From JBOGDS01 sp050743075 (lineage in GTDB: Bacteria > Actinomycetota > Actinomycetes > Jiangellales > Jiangellaceae), in assembly GCA_050743075.1 (NCBI GenBank), contig JBOGDS010000034.1, positions 1 through 37,063 on the forward strand: a stretch of DNA of 37,063 nucleotides. Direction: 5' to 3'. Position numbers and translations under genes: made by a program. The notes beneath the pieces are model-generated. The model saw only the letters and a program-made list of their open reading frames with translations, searched no databases and was not told the origin of the DNA. This document shows positions 31,457 through 37,063 of this stretch, piece by piece (positions within the stretch are counted from its first letter, which is position 1; each line of letters starts with the position of its first letter).

Positions 31457-32719
31457 CTACGGCCCCGAAGTGGGGGGAGGCGGAGGCGGAGGCGGTGGCG
31501 GCGCGGTGGGTGGCGGTGCGGGAGGTGGTGGCGGCGGCGCGGGCGGTTCGACGAGGTGCCACTCGGTGGCGACGGCGGCGAACAAGGCCGGTGCCAGCAG
31601 GTCGGCGCCGGGGTGGCTCAGGTGCACGCCGTCGGGCGCCCGCGTGTCGACGACCTGGCCGTCCGGCGTCCCGACGGTCTCGCTGAAGGCGCCGTCGGGC
31701 GAGAAGATCGGCATCAGGTCGACGAACTGCACGGTCGGGCGCAGGTCGGCTTGCTCACGGGCCACGGCGTTCATCACGTCCTTCGCTGCGTTCAGGCGTT
31801 CCGGGCGCTCGGCCGGCAGGCCCAGCCAGACGACCGTGCGCCCGCCCTGGGCGGCGACGTCCGTCGCCAACGCCACCCGGCGGGCGTACTCGTCGCGCCA
31901 CTCCGGCGATCCGAGCTGCACCCGCACCCCGTCGGCCCGAATCATGTCCTGGTCGTCGTTGCCGCCGAAGGTCAGGTAGACGACCTCGGGATTCAGCTCC
32001 GCCACCCGCTGATTGAGATACGCCGGCCAGTCCAGCACGTCGGGGCGCGCCAGCCCGGTGCTCACATGGAAGTCGGCGGTGATGGCAATCCGGGCGTCGC
32101 CGCTGGTCAGCCGACCGAGACCGGCGGCGATGTTGCCCATGAGCGAGTCGCCGGCCATCAGCACCCGCAGCGGGTCCTCGGCGGACGGCACCCGCCGGGA
32201 CGGCAGCGTCGTCGTGGTGGCCGGCGGCAACGTCGTCGGCAACGTCGTCGGCAGCGCCGAGTCGCTCGGTTTGTCCACCACCTTCGCCGCATCCGTCGTC
32301 GGCACGGTCGCCGACGGGACCGCCACGTCCGAGCCCGCCGGTGAGGAGCTGGGCAGGTCCTCGTTCCCGGTGAGCTCGCCCAGCCACAACCGGGGGAGAT
32401 GGAGCCCGAAGGCGTGGCTCACGCCGCGCACGGAGCGGGTGATCGTCAGGGCCGTGTCACGCCACCGCCCGAACGGCTGGCGCTCGGCGACCTGCACGAG
32501 GCTGTCGGCGCACAGCAGCGAGGCGGCGGCCACCGTCAGGAGAATCGTGACGATCGCCCGGCCTGCCGGCATGACGCTGCGTCGATCGGCGACCAGGGGC
32601 CGGCGAGGACCCGACGACGACGGGGATGGCGACGCGGCCGGAGGCGACGACGGCGGCGGCTCGGGCGTTTCCGGGCGCCTTACCTCGCGGTCCTGGTCGA
32701 TCACGGTCACAGGGCGCAC
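31457..32719 (-). CDS. Membrane-anchored SGNH hydrolase
   Basis: 420-aa protein. A Pro/Ser-rich cytoplasmic stretch, one helix (AIVTILLTVAAASLLCADSL, about 54-73), a linker with TTLP repeats, then an SGNH/GDSL hydrolase domain: S192 in MAGDSLMGN, G/N254 in TFGGNDDQ and D363/H366 in APDGVHLSH. A Pro-rich tail follows. It lies 19 bp after the MBOAT gene; MBOAT plus SGNH pairs carry out O-acylation of surface polysaccharides (as in alginate or peptidoglycan acetylation). The start (GTG 32719) is uncertain; other GTGs at 32710 and 32704 are possible. Confidence 0.85.
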   Translation of the reverse strand: MRPVTVIDQDREVRRPETPEPPPSSPPAASPSPSSSGPRRPLVADRRSVMPAGRAIVTILLTVAAASLLCADSLVQVAERQPFGRWRDTALTITRSVRGVSHAFGLHLPRLWLGELTGNEDLPSSSPAGSDVAVPSATVPTTDAAKVVDKPSDSALPTTLPTTLPPATTTTLPSRRVPSAEDPLRVLMAGDSLMGNIAAGLGRLTSGDARIAITADFHVSTGLARPDVLDWPAYLNQRVAELNPEVVYLTFGGNDDQDMIRADGVRVQLGSPEWRDEYARRVALATDVAAQGGRTVVWLGLPAERPERLNAAKDVMNAVAREQADLRPTVQFVDLMPIFSPDGAFSETVGTPDGQVVDTRAPDGVHLSHPGADLLAPALFAAVATEWHLVEPPAPPPPPPAPPPTAPPPPPPPPPPTSGP

Positions 32720-32738
32720 CAGTCTCGCGGACGACCCA

Positions 32739-34259
32739 TCAGAACTGGAAGTAGATGAAGGGGTCCACGCCTGCCGGCCCGAGGACGTCCACGGCTACGA
32801 GGCAGGCCGCCATGGCCGCCACCTGGGCCCGGAGCGACCACGACGAGAAGACGGCGCGCATCCGGCCGACGACTCCGGTCGGCACGAACTGGCTGGCCAG
32901 CATGGCAACCACGACGAGCACCACCACGGGGTTCAGCGGCTGCGACGCCTCGCCGCCGGCGATGCGGCCGATCACGTCGAAGGCGCCGCCGAGCGTGTCG
33001 GAGCGGAAGAAGATCCACGCCAGGCACACGAGGTGGAAGGTCATGAGCCGTCGTATCCAGACGACGCCGGCCGGTCGGTCGGGCCGAGGTGCTGGTGGTG
33101 CCGGCGGGGCCAGCACCGGTGGTTCACCGCCGACGGCGATGGGCGCCGCTCCCGCGGCGCCTGCGTCGTCGACCGCGGCGTGCGCCGGCACCCTCCGCCG
33201 CTGCCTGCGCTCGTCGACCCACCGCTCCGCCGAGAGCCCGGCGCCGTGCAGGCACCCCCACAGCACGAACGTCCACGCTGCGCCGTGCCAGAGCCCGCCG
33301 AGCAGCATGGTGAGCATCAGGTTGCGGTACGTGAGCAGCCGGCCGCCCCGGTTCCCGCCCAGCGGCACGTACAGGTAGTCGCGAAGCCACCGCGAGAGGG
33401 TCATGTGCCAGCGCCGCCAGAACTCCTGCAACGACGCCGCCGTGTAGGGCGCGTCGAAGTTCTGCGGGAACCGGAAGCCGAGCAGCAGCGCCAAGCCGAT
33501 GGCCATGTCGGTGTAGCCGGAGAAGTCGGCGTAGATCTGTATGGCGTAGGCGTACACGCCGAACAGCGCTTCGATGCCGCCGTGCTGCTGGGGGAAGGCG
33601 AAGAGGGGGTCGACGGTCCGGTCGGCGAGGTACGACGCCACCACGACCTTCTTGAAGAGGCCGGCCCCGATGAGCCAGAACGCCAGCCCGGCCTGGACGC
33701 GGCGGGGGTCGCGGCGATGTCGCAGCTGGGGGAGGAACTCCGCCGCCCGCACGATGGGACCGGCCACCAGGTGCGGGAAGAACGACAGGTACACGGCGAA
33801 GTCGAGGAACCGGACGGGGTGCACCTTCCGCCGGCGCACGTCAATGACGTAGCTGAGCGCCTGGAACGTGAAGAAGGAGATGCCGACCGGCAGCAGGATG
33901 TTCGGGACGGGCAGGTTCCAGTCGAGTCCGAGGGTGTCCAGCAGGCTGTTGCCGGAGTCGCTGAGGAACTCGGCGTACTTGTACCAGCCGAGACCGCCGA
34001 GGTTGAGGGCGACCGCCACGGCCGTTCGCCGGTTGCGTGCCTTGTCGTCGACGGCCTTGTCGATGACGACCGAGCAGATCTGGTTGACGACGATGCTCGC
34101 CGCCAGGAGGAGCGTGTAGCCCCAGTCCCAGGCGGCGTAGAAGGCGAAGCTGGCGGCGATCATGAAGACCCGCCAGCGCACCGGACGCGGCATCAGCAGC
34201 CAGCTGGCGGGAAGCACCAGGGCGAAGAAGATCGCGAACCGGATCGTCGGGAACAGCAC
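32739..34259 (-). CDS. MBOAT family O-acyltransferase
   Basis: 506-aa membrane-bound acyltransferase of the AlgI/DltB type with about 11 hydrophobic segments. QIYADFSGYTDMAIG, WRRWHMTLSRWLRDYLYVPL (H285) and the catalytic region MLLGGLWHGAAWTF (H325) are all present. It would move an acyl group, usually acetyl, across the membrane for the SGNH partner to place on a surface polymer. The GTG at 34259 has CAGAGT 6 nt upstream and no ribosome site. A long antisense frame over both genes is a GC shadow. Confidence 0.92.
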   Translation of the reverse strand: MLFPTIRFAIFFALVLPASWLLMPRPVRWRVFMIAASFAFYAAWDWGYTLLLAASIVVNQICSVVIDKAVDDKARNRRTAVAVALNLGGLGWYKYAEFLSDSGNSLLDTLGLDWNLPVPNILLPVGISFFTFQALSYVIDVRRRKVHPVRFLDFAVYLSFFPHLVAGPIVRAAEFLPQLRHRRDPRRVQAGLAFWLIGAGLFKKVVVASYLADRTVDPLFAFPQQHGGIEALFGVYAYAIQIYADFSGYTDMAIGLALLLGFRFPQNFDAPYTAASLQEFWRRWHMTLSRWLRDYLYVPLGGNRGGRLLTYRNLMLTMLLGGLWHGAAWTFVLWGCLHGAGLSAERWVDERRQRRRVPAHAAVDDAGAAGAAPIAVGGEPPVLAPPAPPAPRPDRPAGVVWIRRLMTFHLVCLAWIFFRSDTLGGAFDVIGRIAGGEASQPLNPVVVLVVVAMLASQFVPTGVVGRMRAVFSSWSLRAQVAAMAACLVAVDVLGPAGVDPFIYFQF

Positions 34260-34271
34260 AGGCGAACTCTG
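34260..34271 (-). promoter_or_regulatory. Leaderless-type -10 (CAGAGT-N6-GTG) of the MBOAT gene
   Basis: CAGAGT (34271-34266, minus strand) and 6 nt before GTG 34259, the same box and spacing as at the cyclase gene. Confidence 0.35.
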
Positions 34272-34344
34272 GGGGCGGTGTCAGCACCCACGAGACGGTC
34301 GGCCCCGCCTCCGCCGGGCCTGCATGGTAGGCGCGCCCGCCGTT

Positions 34345-34388
34345 TGGTGTGCACAGCCGTACCCGTACGGGTATCCGGGTGCACACCA
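34345..34388. promoter_or_regulatory. Inverted repeat between MBOAT and ctaB
   Basis: TGGTGTGCAC (34345-34354) and its exact inverse GTGCACACCA (34379-34388) flank 24 bp that contain a second palindrome CCCGTACGGG. The half-site GTGTGCAC is also in the arms of the desaturase operator, where the spacer is 13 bp, that is 11 bp shorter. Likely operator or hairpin in the 197-bp divergent intergenic region; nothing else is seen there apart from promoters. Confidence 0.55.
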
Positions 34389-34441
34389 GAGGTCGACTGG
34401 CCAGGTCAGGGGCTCTTTGGTACCGGTCGCCGGACGCGACG

Positions 34442-34456
34442 TAGTGTGCCCCCGTC
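34442..34456 (+). promoter_or_regulatory. Candidate -10 (TAGTGT) of ctaB
   Basis: TAGTGT at 34442-34447 lies 9 nt before ATG 34457; TTGGTA at 34417-34422 could be the -35 with a 19-bp spacer. No ribosome site, so a leader of only two or three bases is expected. Confidence 0.4.
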
Positions 34457-35383
34457 ATGGCCTTGCCCGTACGGGAGAACCTCAGCGCGCGCGCCGACAA
34501 TGCGTCTCCGGCGCGCTCCCGGGCGGCCGCCTACCTGGCCCTGACCAAGCCCCGAATCATCGAGTTGCTGCTGGTCACGACCGTCCCGGCCATGGTCGTC
34601 GCTGAGCGAGGCCTGCCCTCGGTCTGGCTCATGGTCGCCACCGTCGTCGGCGGTGCCGGCGCCGCGGGTGGCGCCAACGCCATCAACATGGTCGTCGACC
34701 GCGACATCGACCGCGTGATGCACCGCACGCAGCACCGGCCGCTCGTCACCGGCGAGCTCACCGCCGGCGCCGCGCTCACCTTCGCCGTGGCCCTCGAGGT
34801 GATCGCCTTCGGCTGGCTCTGGGCATTCGTGAACCTGTTGTCGGCCGTGCTGGCGGTGTCGGCCTGCCTCTTCTACGTCTTCGTGTACTCGCTGTGGCTG
34901 AAGCGGCGAAGCGAGCACAACATCGTCATCGGCGGTGCGGCCGGCGCCGTGCCGGTGCTGGTCGGCTGGGCGGCGGTCACCAATGGGCTCGACTGGGCGC
35001 CGGTCATCCTGTTCGCCGTGATCTTCTACTGGACGCCACCGCACTTCTGGGCGCTGGCCATCCGACACCGCGACGACTACGCCCGGGCCGACGTCCCGAT
35101 GCTGCCCGCGGTGCGGAATGCCAGGACGGTCGCCATCCGGATCCTGGCGTACAGCCTCGTGCTGTGGGCCCTGACCGTCGCGTTCTCCCCGGTGGCGGGC
35201 ATGGGCCACGTCTACCTGGGCTCGGCCCTGGTGCTCGGCGCGGTCTTCTGCGGGCTCGCCGTCCAGCTCGTCCGCGACTCGACGCCGGCGCGGGCGATGA
35301 AGCTCTTCGGGTGGTCGATCACCTACATCACGTTGCTGTTCGGGGCGATGGCCGTCGATCAGCTCGTGCGGAGTGGCGTGTGA
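34457..35383 (+). CDS. ctaB: Protohaem IX farnesyltransferase (haem O synthase)
   Basis: 308-aa UbiA-family membrane prenyltransferase that adds farnesyl to haem B, giving the substrate for CtaA. First Asp-rich motif NAINMVVDRDIDRVMHRTQ; second region YWTPPHFWALAIRHRDDY with the conserved Asp residues; TKPRIIELLLVTT at the N-terminus is a COX10/CtaB signature. Nine hydrophobic segments. It is followed after 16 bp by the oxidase subunit I homologue, as part of a respiratory gene cluster; CtaA lies 3.5 kb away on the other strand. Confidence 0.94.
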   Translation: MALPVRENLSARADNASPARSRAAAYLALTKPRIIELLLVTTVPAMVVAERGLPSVWLMVATVVGGAGAAGGANAINMVVDRDIDRVMHRTQHRPLVTGELTAGAALTFAVALEVIAFGWLWAFVNLLSAVLAVSACLFYVFVYSLWLKRRSEHNIVIGGAAGAVPVLVGWAAVTNGLDWAPVILFAVIFYWTPPHFWALAIRHRDDYARADVPMLPAVRNARTVAIRILAYSLVLWALTVAFSPVAGMGHVYLGSALVLGAVFCGLAVQLVRDSTPARAMKLFGWSITYITLLFGAMAVDQLVRSGV

Positions 35384-35399
35384 GCCTGAAGGCGGTGAC

Positions 35400-37022
35400 A
35401 TGACGGTTACGGAGTCCCCTGCCGAGGCGCCGGCGGAGGCGGTCGCCGACGAGTCGAGCCCGGTGGCGCGTCCCGCCGGCCTGGCCGGCCTCCTCGGTAC
35501 CGGCGACCACATCAGCGTCGGGCGCCTGTGGGTGGTCGCCTCGTTGCTGTTCCTCCTGGCGGCTGGCGTCGCCGGCGGTGTCATCGGCGCCGAGCGGCTC
35601 GACACCGGCTCGCTCGACGTCCTCAACGACGAGACCCAGCTCGGGCAGGTCTTCACCCTGCACTCGACCGCGGCCGTCTTCCTGTTCCTCGTGCCGCTGT
35701 TCATCGGCATCGCCACTGCCGTGGTGCCGCTGCAGGTGGGTGCCGGCAGCGTCGCGTTCCCGCGGGCGTCGGCCGCCGCCTTCTGGGGCTGGTTCCTCTC
35801 CGGCGGCGTGCTGTTGGCCAGCTACCTGGCCGACGGCGGCCCGAACGGCACCGACCGCGACGGCGTCCTGCTGTGGATCGTCGGGCTCGGTGGCGTGCTC
35901 GTGTCGCTCTGCCTCGGCACCGTGTGCGTCGTCACCACCGTGTGGGCGTTGCGCACAGCCGGGATGACGCTCGACCGGGTCTCGGCCTTCTCCTGGTCGA
36001 TGCTCGTGGCCGGCACCATCTGGTTGCTCAGCCTGCCCGTGGCCTTCGGCCTGCTGATCCTCGCCTGGCTCGACGTCCGCTACGGGAGCGGCATCCTCGA
36101 CGGCGGGGTCTACGGCGACCTGCGGTGGGCCATCGGCCAGCCCCAGGTCTACGCCTACGCGCTTCCGGCATTGGGTCTGCTGCTCGATGCCGTACCGGTT
36201 GCCGCCGGGGTCCGGCCCCGGAACTACGGCGTGCTGCTCGGCGCGGTCGCCTTCGCCGGTATCACCGGCTACGGCGCAGCGTGGCTCAACCAGGCCTCTG
36301 ATTCGTCGTTGGCGACCGACGCCTCATACGTCATCGTGGCCTTCGCCGTGCTGCTGCCGCTCCTCATCGTGTTCGGCGGTGTCGCCGACGTGTTGCGGCG
36401 TGGCCTGCGTGGCCGGAACGCAGTTGACCGCAGGTTGCGGCTCACCAGCCCGCTGCTGTTCGGCATCGGGGGGCTGTTGCTGTTCCTGGCAGCGGCCGCC
36501 GCCGGTGCGGCCCGCACCATCGACCCGCTCGAGCTGGTCGGCACGACCGCCGACTCGGCCGTCGTGCACGGCGCCCTGCTGGCCGGAGCCATCGGCGGGC
36601 TGGGCGCGCTGCACCACTGGTCGACCAAGCTGTTCGGCGTCCAGCTCAAGGAGTCCATCGGTCGCCTGGCCGCGCTCGTGCTGCTGCTCGGCGGGCTGGC
36701 GCTGGCCGTGCCCGACTTCGTGTCCGGGCTGCTCGACCAGCCGGTCGGGTCGACGGCCCCCGACGTGCAGGATGGCGTCGAAGCGCTGAACGGCGTGTCG
36801 CTCGCCGGCGGCGCGCTCGTCCTGCTCGGCGTGCTGCTCGTGCTGCTGAACTTGGCCGCCAGCGCGGCGCGACGCAAGGCCGGCGACGTGCCCGCCGACC
36901 CGTGGGACGGTCACACCCTCGAGTGGCTCACCACCTCGCCACCGGCACCGGGCAACTTCGGCCCCGTCGAGCCGGTCACCTCCGCCGCGCCGCTCCTCGA
37001 CCAGAAGGAGGCCTCGTCGTGA
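35400..37022 (+). CDS. Haem-copper oxidase subunit I homologue lacking the binuclear centre
   Basis: 540-aa protein with about 12-14 helices and the COX1 C-terminus (PWDGHTLEWLTTSPPAPGNF). By hand alignment to aa3-type subunit I, the low-spin haem ligands are kept: H88 in helix II (TLHSTAAVF) and H390 in helix X. The catalytic site is erased: the helix VI GHPEVY motif reads G-Q247-P-Q-V-Y251, so the CuB His is Gln although the cross-linking Tyr stays; the helix VII His pair is N297-Q298; the haem a3 His is V388. Oxygen reduction is therefore not expected. It may be an electron-transfer, assembly or regulatory paralogue. The ATG at 35400 has GAAGGCGG upstream. It overlaps the next gene as GTGA. 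Confidence 0.85.
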   Translation: MTVTESPAEAPAEAVADESSPVARPAGLAGLLGTGDHISVGRLWVVASLLFLLAAGVAGGVIGAERLDTGSLDVLNDETQLGQVFTLHSTAAVFLFLVPLFIGIATAVVPLQVGAGSVAFPRASAAAFWGWFLSGGVLLASYLADGGPNGTDRDGVLLWIVGLGGVLVSLCLGTVCVVTTVWALRTAGMTLDRVSAFSWSMLVAGTIWLLSLPVAFGLLILAWLDVRYGSGILDGGVYGDLRWAIGQPQVYAYALPALGLLLDAVPVAAGVRPRNYGVLLGAVAFAGITGYGAAWLNQASDSSLATDASYVIVAFAVLLPLLIVFGGVADVLRRGLRGRNAVDRRLRLTSPLLFGIGGLLLFLAAAAAGAARTIDPLELVGTTADSAVVHGALLAGAIGGLGALHHWSTKLFGVQLKESIGRLAALVLLLGGLALAVPDFVSGLLDQPVGSTAPDVQDGVEALNGVSLAGGALVLLGVLLVLLNLAASAARRKAGDVPADPWDGHTLEWLTTSPPAPGNFGPVEPVTSAAPLLDQKEASS

Positions 37023-37063
37023 GCCCCACCACGAGCGAACTCGCGACGAATAGGGGACAGAAC
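37019..37063 (+). CDS. Start of a further gene, cut by the window end
   Basis: GTG 37019 overlaps the stop of the oxidase homologue and opens VSPTTSELATNRGQN with no stop before the window ends. Translational coupling makes a respiratory-chain partner likely, but 15 residues are too few to identify it. Confidence 0.5.
   Translation, partial: MSPTTSELATNRGQN

Noticed and set aside
32205..32260. Tandem GTCGTCGGCAAC-like units
   Set aside because: They encode a TTLP linker repeat in the SGNH protein; not a CRISPR or independent repeat element.
32013..34544. Plus-strand open frame of 843 codons
   Set aside because: It is antisense to the SGNH and MBOAT genes, which have clear family motifs; long antisense frames are expected in GC-rich coding DNA.
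1..37063. CRISPR arrays, rRNA genes, riboswitches
   Set aside because: None seen: no regularly spaced identical repeats with unique spacers, no rRNA core sequence, no recognisable riboswitch.

Overview
The window is GC-rich actinobacterial chromosome. The side-by-side occurrence of ctaA, clpS, a DUF2017 gene, an MBOAT/SGNH pair, ctaB and an oxidase subunit I homologue, together with many start codons lying about 6-7 nt after a TANNNT -10 box (leaderless transcripts), fits an uncultured or little-studied member of the Acidimicrobiia. That placement is inference from gene content; no rRNA is present.

Layout. (1) 1-1993: a complete IS1634-type insertion sequence whose left inverted repeat starts at base 1, so the window edge may be an assembly break. 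(2) 2059-7678: a minus-strand stress/efflux module: ABC ATPase, permease, 65-aa membrane peptide, DUF2470 protein, OmpR-type response regulator, histidine kinase, then a 92-aa single-TM protein and a multi-pass membrane protein. Two operator arrays, each four 7-bp repeats at exactly 11-bp period, lie before the first gene and at the kinase/small-protein junction, so the regulator probably controls its own cluster at two points. (3) 7718-13492: a decay zone next to tandem tRNA-Asp/tRNA-Phe genes: DUF1697 gene, truncated and frameshifted LAL-type regulator, IS3 orfA with an amber stop, an intact PD-(D/E)XK-like protein, fragments of signal peptidase and tyrosine integrase, an intact toxin-antitoxin-like gene pair and remnants of a DUF433/DUF5615 pair.

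(4) 13577-20845: metabolic genes: cyclase-family amidohydrolase, a broken trypsin-like protease, a molybdopterin oxidoreductase with a class II aldolase, an AidB-like acyl-CoA dehydrogenase divergent from a PaaX-like regulator with overlapping promoters. (5) 20912-27039: BON-domain protein, large secreted PA/LVIVD propeller protein, remnant of a class III cyclase tail, then a TetR repressor divergent from a ferredoxin-reductase/acyl-lipid desaturase operon. The shared 39-bp palindrome covers both start codons and both promoters. (6) 27273-31414: tRNA-Glu, a membrane-anchored HExxH protein with a tiny partner, DUF2017, ClpS, CtaA and a Cys-rich conserved protein. (7) 31457-37063: SGNH hydrolase and MBOAT acyltransferase (surface O-acylation), then CtaB and an oxidase subunit I homologue that keeps the low-spin haem ligands but has lost the haem a3 and CuB histidines, and the first codons of one more gene.

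Main points for follow-up: the 11-bp-period operator arrays and their two-component module; the palindrome that embeds two leaderless promoters and two start codons; the binuclear-centre-less oxidase subunit; the leaderless promoter class; and the tRNA-proximal gene graveyard.
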